Assembly (NCBI GenBank): GCA_963578625.1
Contig: CAUZEO010000048.1
Location: 1-20,174, forward strand
DNA from: CAUZEO01 sp963578625
GTDB taxonomy: Bacteria > Verrucomicrobiota > Kiritimatiellia > SLOV01
Reading direction: 5' to 3'
DNA: 20,174 nt
Part shown: positions 6,171 through 12,614 of the stretch, piece after piece
Layout of the letters: every line of letters begins with the position of its first letter
Position numbering within the stretch: position 1 is the stretch's first letter
Notes under the pieces: model-generated
What the model saw: the letters and a program-made list of their open reading frames with translations, nothing else
Told to the model about the DNA's origin: nothing
Database searches by the model: none
Translations under genes and position numbers: made by a program

Positions 6171-7922
6171 TCAGTTTCCCTTGTTTTGAACGGAAACCGC
6201 ATCATTGAACCATCTCCGGCACCATTCCATAATCTCGTCGTCCCAGGAGACCTTTTCCAGGCTCTTTAGTATTTCTTCGAAACGGGAAAGGTCCACAAGT
6301 TGCTTGAACTGTGTACGGTCCGCGGCATCGTGTAACTGAAGACGCCACTGGTAGAATTCTTCGCCTGCGGGCACCGCCTCCGGGCCTATGAACTGAGCCA
6401 CTGCCTGGCGCCTTGAATACTCGTGATCGAACGTCTCCGGGTTCCAGTAGTGATCGACCGCCGTTCCGTAGAGTATCCTGTATCCGGGAACACCGTGAAT
6501 GGGGCTGCACACGTAGCCCTTGATAAAGACCAGGCCTCCGTCACAATCCGAGGCGAAATCCTTGGGGACTTGGTAATGAAAATAGATGAGCGGGTGACTC
6601 GACCATCCTTCCCATCCGGTGTTATCCCAGTACACCAGCGGGCGGTCTGGACCCACCAGCTTCCGGTAGTGCTTGATGTCTTTCGGGACCATGACGGGGT
6701 GCCCGGTGTGGGGGCCGGTCCAGATCATGATTATGTTCTTGTTCCAGGACTGAGAGTCTTTCATGTACTCGAAGGCTTCGGGCTTCTTCCAGTGCTTGTG
6801 CAGCCTGCCCTGGTAGTACGGCGGACAGAAAAGCAGCTTTGAACCCGGACGGACCTTCTGCATGTGCGAATAGACCTGCTCAAGCGCAAAACCGTGGGCC
6901 TGGCCGAGACGTTCGAATTTCGACATCTCCTGAGGCATCACCAGCTCATCAGGCACGTCATCCATCAATAAGCTGATATCATTCGCGCCTGAATACTCGA
7001 GAATATCCTCCACCGTCTTCAAGAGCTTATCGATGTCCTCCTGGCTGCCGCAGTCCATGCGGGGGAAAGCCCGCAGGCCCCCTATGTGGATCTCCGGGAT
7101 GAACCTCATGATCTGCGGGTCCTCCGCGTAGTTCTTGACGACCTCGAGTTGTTTTTTCAGCTTCGAAGACAGCCCGCGCCAGTCGAACAGGTCGGCATAG
7201 CCGCAATCCATGCCATTGAGTTTGTACAGCATCATCCAGTCAAGAACGGCTTCACTTGGCAGGAAGTAATCATTGGCGAGCCGTGCCCGGTACACGGGCC
7301 AGTCCAGAATAGTCGCTTTGCGCACTACTAATTTCCCTTCCCTGATGTGCATTAGCTGTATCAGCGAGGCCATTCCGTTCACCAGCCCCGCAGTATCATG
7401 CCCGACACAGACAATGGAATTCCGGTCCGTCTTAAGCAGGTACCCTTGAGGTTTTAGCCTTCGTGCATGCTTCCGGTACCTGTGCCGGCGGAACAGATCC
7501 TGGCCGACCGGATCCGATATCAGGGCAAAGAGGATCGGCAGTCGTTTACCGCTGTCCGGTTCCCGCCATGTGCCGGGAAACTGTTTGGTGTAATTCTCAA
7601 ATCTGTTGTTGTACAGGCGCATCATGATGTCGCGCGCCTTCCCTGAATACCGGATCTCGGGCTTGCCTGAAATGAACCTTTCATGACCATTCGCCAAGTC
7701 GACGGCTTCATCATAATATTCAACTTCCCTGGGGGTCGGCAGGATCGCACCGGAGTAGTAAGGCGGTCCCATGGCCCTTGCGATCTCCGAGTCGGCCATA
7801 TTCACCTGTGCGCTTGCCGGATCAGGCAGGATACTCAATGACATGAGCATAACCGCAATGGCAGACGCCGACGCAGCAAGCCCCGAGTACCTTGGAACAG
7901 ACCTTCGGCTTCTTCCGCTCAT
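6171..7922 (-). CDS. Secreted GH84-like beta-N-acetylglucosaminidase (divergent)
   Basis: Residues are numbered from the GTG 15 bp upstream (7937). The N-terminus has a basic stretch, a hydrophobic stretch A-V-M-L-M-S-L-S-I-L (about 28-37) and a signal-peptidase-like A-S-A-Q site (41-44). An N-terminal domain of the type seen in GH84/GH20 hexosaminidases follows: I-L-P-T-P-R-E-V (65-72) and G-Y-L-L-K, then G-H-D-T-A-G-L-V-N-G-M-A-S-L-I-Q-L (179-195). The catalytic barrel shows a paired-Asp motif L-L-M-D-D-V-P (323-329), I-W-T-G-P (405-409) and V-Y-W-D-N (435-439), all matching GH84 landmarks. GH84 enzymes release N-acetylglucosamine by substrate-assisted catalysis through the two Asp. The usual R-G-x-x-E-G-F-Y-G motif is absent; R-A-R-L-A-N-D-Y-F occupies its place, so specificity may differ. 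ATG 7922 is chosen because it overlaps the stop of an upstream ORF (ATGA); GTG 7937 is the alternative. It is otherwise a single gene. Confidence 0.72.
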   Translation of the reverse strand: MSGRSRRSVPRYSGLAASASAIAVMLMSLSILPDPASAQVNMADSEIARAMGPPYYSGAILPTPREVEYYDEAVDLANGHERFISGKPEIRYSGKARDIMMRLYNNRFENYTKQFPGTWREPDSGKRLPILFALISDPVGQDLFRRHRYRKHARRLKPQGYLLKTDRNSIVCVGHDTAGLVNGMASLIQLMHIREGKLVVRKATILDWPVYRARLANDYFLPSEAVLDWMMLYKLNGMDCGYADLFDWRGLSSKLKKQLEVVKNYAEDPQIMRFIPEIHIGGLRAFPRMDCGSQEDIDKLLKTVEDILEYSGANDISLLMDDVPDELVMPQEMSKFERLGQAHGFALEQVYSHMQKVRPGSKLLFCPPYYQGRLHKHWKKPEAFEYMKDSQSWNKNIIMIWTGPHTGHPVMVPKDIKHYRKLVGPDRPLVYWDNTGWEGWSSHPLIYFHYQVPKDFASDCDGGLVFIKGYVCSPIHGVPGYRILYGTAVDHYWNPETFDHEYSRRQAVAQFIGPEAVPAGEEFYQWRLQLHDAADRTQFKQLVDLSRFEEILKSLEKVSWDDEIMEWCRRWFNDAVSVQNKGN

Positions 7923-8098
7923 ATCAAACGTAGCCACATAGGAATTGCAGCATAGGAACTGACAATTCCCATTTGACCTTTCGCGCCGCGACCGTCACGG
8001 AACCTCGGCGCGTATTCTACGAGGCAGAGGCGCGATTTCAAGCTCCGATCCAACTCCGCTGCTCCTTTTCTTACTCTGTGCACCCAGATGTTCGGCAT
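7919..8098 (-). CDS. Small upstream ORF (59 codons) overlapping the glycosidase start
   Basis: On the minus strand, ATG 8098 is preceded by GAAGGAG with 4 nt before the ATG, the best ribosome site in this part of the window. The frame runs 59 codons, begins M-P-N-I-W-V-H-R-V-R-K-G, and ends at a TGA that overlaps the glycosidase ATG as ATGA. The product is basic and has no recognised domain or signal sequence. Since the glycosidase has no ribosome site of its own, this ORF could be a leader that couples translation. It could also be a chance frame with a fortuitous purine run. Confidence 0.35.
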   Translation of the reverse strand: MPNIWVHRVRKGAAELDRSLKSRLCLVEYAPRFRDGRGAKGQMGIVSSYAAIPMWLRLI

Positions 8099-8468
8099 GA
8101 TTCTCCTTCACAGCGAGTCATCATCAGTAATGGGAGATAATGTCCCTCACGATTTGCCGCCGGATTGAGGATTTGGTCCTTGGCATCGTCATGTTGGTAC
8201 AGAATCCGGGCTTCTGAACATGCCGGCGAGCACATGTCTGTTTAAAGGTCACCAGGCCGTAACCGGCATGAGCCATTTTTTACAATCAGTATTACTCTGC
8301 AGCTGAGCCTTTTACATCGACCAGATCCGCTCAACGTTACTCAAGGAGCTTCCCGTAGCCTGGGATGCCCCACGTTTTATAACGAGCATCCGGGGCAATT
8401 GACCCGTTCTAGCAGACCACAACTCGTTCCGGACCAAGATCATCCGTCTGAAAATAGTGAATATTGGG
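8099..8468. other. Non-coding region upstream of the glycosidase; one weak dyad
   Basis: I see no credible gene on either strand. CATGCCGG (8219-8226) and CCGGCATG (8263-8270) form an exact 8-bp inverted repeat with a 36-nt loop, followed on the plus strand by a run of T at 8276-8281. It could be a weak terminator or a regulatory dyad, but the loop is long. The glycosidase promoter is presumably here, yet no clear -35/-10 pair stands out. Confidence 0.3.
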
Positions 8469-9010
8469 TCAACATTTCCAATGCCCAATCGGAACCGTGT
8501 CTTTACGGTCCACTCGAGACATCGGTTCCGAGAAGATCCGCGGCCTTCGTAAATGACAGCAGGTGTGGGTGATGCAGACCGAAGAATCGCTCAATTGGTT
8601 ATAACCGTCCTGCATTATCTTTGGGGACGCTGGCAGCACCCACTTTTCGTCAAGGATGCTCCAGTTTTCGCTCAGGTTCCTTCTGCGAAAAGCGCACCCC
8701 ACGGTTGCTCGCCAGGTCTCCGGGAAAACGTGTCCGGTGTACGCCCCGAGCATGAGTTTTCTCGACCCGTTGGAATAGCCAGCGCAGCCCAGTGGGCGGT
8801 CGTGCTTGAGTCCCGCCACCCCATCGACCTACGCTTCTCCTGCCACCATAAACCGCGACATCCACCTCCAGACCATCGGCGGAACCGACATTCACCGCGG
8901 CTCCGGGTGACTTCGTACGTACGAACGGCATCCGGGGCCGATGACTCTCCAGCCGTGGATGTCACTGATAGATTTTTGCTAGACTTTGCCGACCGGGAAC
9001 GGAAGAGCAC
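8469..9010 (-). pseudogene. Possible decayed coding region, frame-broken
   Basis: Three overlapping minus-strand frames each look protein-like over part of this stretch, but none looks like a whole gene. One frame gives V-N-V-G-S-A-D-G-L-E-V-D-V-A-V-Y-G-G-R-R near 8830-8900. A second gives Y-S-N-G-S-R-K-L-M-L-G-A-Y-T-G-H-V-F-P-E near 8700-8770 and D-G-Y-N-Q-L-S-D-S-S near 8580-8610. A third gives L-H-H-P-H-L-L-S-F-T-K-A-A-D-L-L-G-T near 8520-8565 and then stops. This pattern suits an old gene broken by frameshifts. The family is not identified; the pieces faintly recall secreted hydrolases. It could equally be chance open frames in GC-rich DNA. Confidence 0.28.
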
Positions 9011-9331
9011 GCAAGCGCATGGAAGCGCAATTTCTGAGTGAATTTTGATTTTCTGCTGCTATACAGGCACTTAAAGCAGTCTTCCAGCCCGAGTTCGCAA
9101 GGAAAGGACATGAATAGCGAATGCATGGAGCATGCGCTTCCATTCTCCCTTCATGATCTCAACTTGCTCCGGGTCGGCCTTGGAAGGCCAACCTGCGATT
9201 TGTTCCAAAATACGGAAAAATATTTCAGCATTTGGGAAAATATGGAAATTTTGCAAAATTCAGGGAAATAACATCCGGGCTGGCCCGTTGGTATAGGGTG
9301 GAAGACGGTAGCCAGCTGAGAATGGACACAA
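9011..9331. other. Upstream region of the sigma-factor operon with AT-rich block
   Basis: No convincing gene is present; a 77-codon frame at 9038-9271 starts without a ribosome site and resembles nothing known. A markedly AT-rich block (about 9196-9270) contains GGAAAAATAT and GGGAAAATAT as an imperfect direct repeat about 25 nt apart. Such a block in GC-rich DNA immediately upstream of a sigma-factor operon is a likely promoter/regulator region, but I cannot point to one definite -35/-10 pair. Confidence 0.35.
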
Positions 9332-9919
9332 ATGGAAGAACCAGAACGGGAATTACTGGCACGATACCGAGCGGGCGATGCCGGCGCGCTGGGCGAACTC
9401 GTGGAGCTTTTCCGTCGGCCTTTGTTCGGCTTCATTTCCCGAATGACGGATGGCAGGGACGATCCCGACGACATATTTCAGGAAGTCTGGCTGCGAGTGA
9501 TAAAGCACCAAGCCCGATATACGCATAAGAATTTCAAGAGTTGGTTGTTTCGCATTGCTCAGAACCTGGTGATCGATCGGGCGCGAAAACAGAAGCCCAT
9601 CGTGGACTTGCAGAGTTCGGCGATGCGCGAGGAAGAAAACGTGTTTGAGACAAGAGTAGAAGACAAGAGCCTTACCACACCGGCCCAGATCGACGCGAAG
9701 ACGCTGGGTGAGCAAATCGTTGCCGCGGTCCGGACCCTTCCGGATGATCAGCGAGCCGTCTTCCTGATGCGTACGGAAGCCGATCTTCCGTTCAAAGAGA
9801 TCGCGAAAATCCAGGGAACATCCATCAACACGGCTCTCGCACGTATGCAGTACGCACTGGCGAAACTACGGGATGCCTTAAAATCGGAGTACCATGAACT
9901 CCAGGGGACGACGTCATGA
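9332..9919 (+). CDS. ECF-type RNA polymerase sigma factor (sigma-70 family)
   Basis: The 195-residue protein contains only sigma regions 2 and 4, the layout of extracytoplasmic-function sigma factors. Region 2 (about 21-87) shows D-D-P-D-D-I-F-Q-E-V-W-L-R-V, then F-K-S-W-L-F-R-I-A-Q-N-L-V-I-D-R-A-R, the core-binding and -10-recognition segment. A linker (about 88-124) follows. Region 4 (about 125-182) shows L-P-D-D-Q-R-A-V-F-L-M-R and the helix-turn-helix F-K-E-I-A-K-I-Q-G-T-S-I-N-T-A-L-A-R-M, which reads -35 elements. It directs RNA polymerase to a small regulon, commonly including its own operon. The ATG has only a weak upstream purine stretch. Its TGA overlaps the next gene's ATG (ATGA), so it is probably made in step with the membrane protein that follows. 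The signal sensed is not evident. Confidence 0.9.
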   Translation: MEEPERELLARYRAGDAGALGELVELFRRPLFGFISRMTDGRDDPDDIFQEVWLRVIKHQARYTHKNFKSWLFRIAQNLVIDRARKQKPIVDLQSSAMREEENVFETRVEDKSLTTPAQIDAKTLGEQIVAAVRTLPDDQRAVFLMRTEADLPFKEIAKIQGTSINTALARMQYALAKLRDALKSEYHELQGTTS

Positions 9920-10461
9920 GTGAAGAAAAACTGGAAAGACTCCTCCTGCTCGCCCAAACCGGCGAACTCTCGGATGTTCAGCGGAAAGAACTCGATACCC
10001 TTCTCGCGCAAACCGAATCCGCGCGGACCTACCGGAACGACATGGAGGCAATGCTCTCCGCGGTACGGGATACGCCGTTGCCTCGAGACCTGGATCCCAT
10101 GGTCATGCGCCGAATTGAAATCCAGGGTCGGCGCGCGATGAATACACAGGAGCGTCGGAGCCCCGCATCAATCCTGCTGACCTGGCGACCCGCCCTCGCC
10201 TCTGGCATTGCGGCGATCGCGCTTCTTTTCCTGGGGATTCGTTTTGCTCAGCAGAATGAAGGAAATGCGGAATCGGCAGGGGTCACGGGAGCGGACCAGC
10301 CCGTCGAACGAATGGAATTCGCCTGGGACATTGAGTTTGACGATGAGGTGGAAGACCTAAACGACCTGCTGGCGCTGGCGGAAGGGGACCTGGATGCCGT
10401 CGGCGACAGTGAAGATGAACTGTTGCAGGAACTCCTGAAACTGGAAGGAATCAACATATGA
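9916..10461 (+). CDS. Single-span membrane protein, probable anti-sigma factor
   Basis: A 181-residue protein with three parts. The cytoplasmic N-terminal region (1-90) is helical, with the phrase L-A-Q-T-G-E-L-S-D-V-Q-R-K-E-L-D near 12-27. One membrane span lies at about 92-110 (A-L-A-S-G-I-A-A-I-A-L-L-F-L-G-I). The outer C-terminal tail is strongly acidic (about 137-175, rich in Asp and Glu). The N-terminal phrase resembles the short 'L-x-G-E-L-x-x-x-x-x-x-x-L' start of many anti-sigma domains, but the H-x-x-x-C-x-x-C zinc motif is absent. Position, 4-bp overlap with the sigma gene and topology support a role holding the sigma factor at the membrane until a periplasmic signal arrives. This is inference; no direct domain match is visible. 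Confidence 0.6.
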   Translation: MSEEKLERLLLLAQTGELSDVQRKELDTLLAQTESARTYRNDMEAMLSAVRDTPLPRDLDPMVMRRIEIQGRRAMNTQERRSPASILLTWRPALASGIAAIALLFLGIRFAQQNEGNAESAGVTGADQPVERMEFAWDIEFDDEVEDLNDLLALAEGDLDAVGDSEDELLQELLKLEGINI

Positions 10462-11228
10462 TGAAAGATTATCGCGACGCACTTTTGCTTTTCCTGGCGA
10501 TGGCGTGCCTCACGGTACCCGCAATGGGTCAGGGACCTCCCGACGACGTATTTCATGGGGACCAGGATCCGGAGCGCGGACCGCCTCCTCGTCACGATGG
10601 GATCCGCCCCCACCATCAGGGGGAAGGCCCGCCCCCGGGCCGTATGCACCAAAAACGGGGCGGCGGAGAGCATTTGGACCAGCTCATGGGGCACCTGCGG
10701 GAAAACGACCCGGAGGCATTTGAAGAGCTGCAACGGCTTCGAGAAGAGGATCCTCGCGCGTTCCGCCGTCACTTGAAAGGCCGGCGGGACAACCTGCGCA
10801 GGGAACAGTTCATGACCAGCCTCCGAGAATTCCCCGACCTCCATGAAGCCTTCGAAAAAATGACCCCGGAAGAGCGTGAAAGGCTTGGGGATCAGCTTCG
10901 CAACGGCATCGAAGGCAGGCGCCGCCGAATGGAAAATCGACCCGATCCGGTGGTTCAAGAACTCGAAAGAAAGTTAAGAGGCCTGGCCCAAGCCTATAAC
11001 GAAGCACCTGAAGAAAGCCGGGATGCTGCCAAAGCAGAAATTCGAAAAACACTCGAAAAAATCTTCGACGCGCGGGAAATACAGCGGTCGAACCAGGTAA
11101 AACAGGCCGAGAAGCGATTGGAAAAACTGAAGAACGCCCTGGAATCACGCACGGCCAATCGCGATCAGATCATTGAGCGGCGCGTACAGGAATTGACCGA
11201 GGGGGATCCGCTGGCGTGGGAAAATTAG
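10458..11228 (+). CDS. Secreted His-rich, helical (coiled-coil) protein, possibly Spy/CpxP- or metal-resistance-like
   Basis: A 256-residue protein with a Sec signal (hydrophobic L-L-L-F-L-A-M-A-C-L-T-V, then P-A-M-G-Q, cleavage near residue 24). A low-complexity segment (about 26-72) rich in Pro, Gly, His and Arg follows, with several closely spaced His (H-D-G-I-R-P-H-H-Q). The remainder (about 73-245) is charged and helical, with heptad-like stretches such as V-K-Q-A-E-K-R-L-E-K-L-K-N-A-L-E, ending in D-P-L-A-W-E-N. Small secreted helical proteins of the Spy/CpxP/metal-resistance type have similar make-up and act as periplasmic chaperones or sensors. No L-T-x-x-Q motif is clear, so assignment is loose. 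ATG 10458 is preceded by GAAGGAA 7 nt upstream and overlaps the previous stop (ATGATG). It is the third gene of the sigma operon and is a candidate sensor or output. Confidence 0.6.
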   Translation: MMKDYRDALLLFLAMACLTVPAMGQGPPDDVFHGDQDPERGPPPRHDGIRPHHQGEGPPPGRMHQKRGGGEHLDQLMGHLRENDPEAFEELQRLREEDPRAFRRHLKGRRDNLRREQFMTSLREFPDLHEAFEKMTPEERERLGDQLRNGIEGRRRRMENRPDPVVQELERKLRGLAQAYNEAPEESRDAAKAEIRKTLEKIFDAREIQRSNQVKQAEKRLEKLKNALESRTANRDQIIERRVQELTEGDPLAWEN

Positions 11229-11399
11229 GGTTTTTGATTTTGGATTTGGCCCTGCCCTTGCACGAACTATTGGAATTGAACCTCCCACTGTAGCTTGGGC
11301 TTCCAAGCCCGACCTACGATGCCCCAGTGCAAAATGGTGAAATCAGAGATCCGTTTGGGCGCCTGACGATTCGCTCATTCAAAAATCAATAATCGCAAA
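11229..11399. other. Convergent intergenic region with paired TTTTTGATTT motifs
   Basis: This lies between the 3' ends of the His-rich protein gene and rsfS. TTTTTGATTTT occurs just after the forward gene (11232-11242), and its complement-type repeats, AAAAATCA and AAATCAAAAATCA, occur at about 11380-11409 next to and inside the rsfS 3' end. The palindrome described separately sits between them. T-rich ends on both sides of a hairpin would suit termination from both directions, though the spacing is larger than in a standard terminator. Confidence 0.4.
11290..11317. repeat. Palindromic intergenic repeat, copy 2
   Basis: GTAGCTTGGGCTT, CC, AAGCCCGACCTAC forms a 28-nt dyad: arms of 13 nt pair at 11 positions, with the inner GGGCTT/AAGCCC exact. 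Outer CACTG (11286-11290) and CAGTG (11325-11329) extend the symmetry. The left arm is identical over 13 bases to the copy at 5838-5850. The form is that of REP-like extragenic elements, and here it lies between convergent genes, a common place for them. Confidence 0.7.
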
Positions 11400-11741
11400 T
11401 CAAAAATCACAAAGCACCTTCCCATCACTCCAGAGCTTCTCCAGCGCATAGTAAGCTCTGACCTCCTCGGTAAACAGGTGCACGACCACATCGACGAAAT
11501 CGAGGATAATCCAGCCACTATCCGGGATGCCGGACCGCTTGTAGAGAACTTCACCGGCGCGCTTCAGCGGAATTTCGATCTCCTCCGAAAGCGCCCTCAG
11601 GTGCGGGGGGCTCGTGCCGGTCGCGATGACAAAGTAATCGGTGATGCTCGAGACGCCCCGAACATCCAGAATCACCGGATCGATAGCGCTTCTATCATCC
11701 AGTGTCTGCCACAACTTCGTAATTAATTCTTCAGTGTCTAT
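11400..11741 (-). CDS. rsfS: Ribosomal silencing factor RsfS (Iojap family)
   Basis: RsfS binds ribosomal protein L14 (uL14) and keeps the subunits apart when nutrients are low. Seen are the family core V-I-L-D-V-R-G-V-S-S-I-T-D-Y-F-V-I-A-T-G-T-S, then S-G-W-I-I-L-D-F-V-D-V-V-V-H-L-F and A-Y-Y-A-L-E-K-L-W-S, all typical. The frame is open upstream to 11813, and ATG 11777 is the nearest standard start, but it lacks a ribosome site and lies inside nadD. A strong GGAGGA (11754-11749), just after the nadD stop, stands 7 nt before an in-frame ATA (11741). Starting there gives 113 residues whose distance to the L-D-V motif equals that in E. coli and B. subtilis proteins as I recall them. ATA is therefore annotated as the likely start, with 11777 as fallback. 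The last residues (C-D-F) come from a T-rich repeat. Confidence 0.88.
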   Translation of the reverse strand: MDTEELITKLWQTLDDRSAIDPVILDVRGVSSITDYFVIATGTSPPHLRALSEEIEIPLKRAGEVLYKRSGIPDSGWIILDFVDVVVHLFTEEVRAYYALEKLWSDGKVLCDF

Positions 11742-11757
11742 GCTCCGGTCCTCCGCC

Positions 11758-12372
11758 TCAGCACTTGTACAACCCATGCTCGTAGATATACATCTCCACT
11801 TCTTCAGGCACAAGATAGCGGATACTCATGCCTTCCGCCAGTCGCATGCGAATATCGGACGAGGAAATGTCGATCCGATGGCCCTGGATCAGGCTTCCCA
11901 GCAGTTCTTCTTTTCGACCCGGACGAAGGCGAAAATCGAGAGATTCAAGGTCTTCGCACCGGAAACCGGGACGGACCAGCGATACGATCCGGAATTCATC
12001 CAGCAAATCCTCCACGCAATGCCAAGTATGCAGCTCGGGAAGCGTATCGCTGCCGATTATGAAGAGAATCTCCTCATCCGGTGACTCATCCTGGAGCGCC
12101 TTCAACGACTCATAGGTGTAGGAAGTGCTGTCTCGCTCCAACTCCATGCCGGTCACTTCGAAGCGCAGATCGGTTTCGGCCACCATTTCCAGCATATTGA
12201 GCCGGTGGTCGCCCGGCGCGTAGTCCGCGAGATCCTTGTGAGGTGGAAATCCGCAGGGAACGAAGAGAAAATGATCCAGTTCAAAGGATTCGAGAACGTC
12301 CTGCGCCAGGATCAAATGCCCATGGTGGATGGGATTGAAGCTTCCACCAAATACACCAATTTTCTGTACCAA
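11758..12372 (-). CDS. nadD: Nicotinate-nucleotide adenylyltransferase
   Basis: NadD joins nicotinate mononucleotide and ATP to make deamido-NAD in cytoplasmic NAD synthesis. The 204-residue protein has the nucleotidyltransferase signature G-G-S-F-N-P-I-H-H-G-H-L (9-20), the F-I-I-G-S-D-T motif (104-110), and I-S-S-S-D-I-R (169-175), the usual ISSTxIR element. Length is standard. The start is TTG 12372, placed 5 nt after a strong AAGGAGG (12384-12378). The only nearby ATG (12376) is out of frame. A sigma-70-like promoter at 12408-12437 lies just upstream. nadD and rsfS are neighbours in many bacteria, and here rsfS follows with an internal ribosome site immediately after the nadD stop. It is divergent from pyrG. 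Confidence 0.94.
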   Translation of the reverse strand: MVQKIGVFGGSFNPIHHGHLILAQDVLESFELDHFLFVPCGFPPHKDLADYAPGDHRLNMLEMVAETDLRFEVTGMELERDSTSYTYESLKALQDESPDEEILFIIGSDTLPELHTWHCVEDLLDEFRIVSLVRPGFRCEDLESLDFRLRPGRKEELLGSLIQGHRIDISSSDIRMRLAEGMSIRYLVPEEVEMYIYEHGLYKC

Positions 12373-12407
12373 CCATCCCTCCTTGCGCCATGACCCAACC
12401 GGAGCGC

Positions 12408-12437
12408 ACTATAAGATTCCTTGAGCGAGAAGGTCAA
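12408..12437 (-). promoter_or_regulatory. Sigma-70-type promoter of nadD-rsfS
   Basis: On the minus strand, TTGACC (complement of 12432-12437) and TATAGT (complement of 12408-12413) are 18 nt apart. Each element matches consensus at 5 of 6 positions. Transcription would start near 12401, leaving a leader of about 29 nt before the TTG start and its AAGGAGG. Confidence 0.6.
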
Positions 12438-12614
12438 AAACATCCCTCCACGATTGTCATTTTGATTCGACGATCTCCAACGTTGACGCAGTCCTGAAAG
12501 GTGTGCAAGGTTGTCGTCCCGAAGGTGTGAGGCATTTCACGACGTGCTCTTCGGATCAGATCCTCCGAATCACCCCGTCATGGTGACTCGCACAACTCAC
12601 TGCGGTTCAAAAGG
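12438..12614 (+). other. Leader/promoter region of the pyrG operon, no clear sites
   Basis: This holds the upstream sequence of pyrG. TTGACG (about 12482-12487) with CAAGGT 17 nt downstream is the best promoter-like pair, but the -10 is poor. In several Gram-positive bacteria pyrG is controlled by attenuation at an early C-run; I see no run of that kind and no strong terminator hairpin here. Confidence 0.25.

Noticed and set aside
8219..8281. Possible intrinsic terminator (8-bp dyad and T-run)
   Set aside because: The 36-nt loop and the gap between stem and T-run are outside normal terminator geometry, and no plus-strand gene ends there; kept only as a weak dyad note.
8553..9041. A 162-codon plus-strand frame in the gene-poor region
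   Set aside because: Composition and residues look random (many Arg/Pro/His/Ser), with no ribosome site; the minus strand gives better protein-like segments.
9013..9139. AAGCGCATG and its complement as a 9-bp inverted repeat
   Set aside because: Arms are about 110 nt apart in non-coding DNA with no other support; likely chance.
9038..9271. A 77-codon frame before the sigma-factor gene
   Set aside because: GTG start without a ribosome site, and the 3' half is the AT-rich block; no family resemblance.
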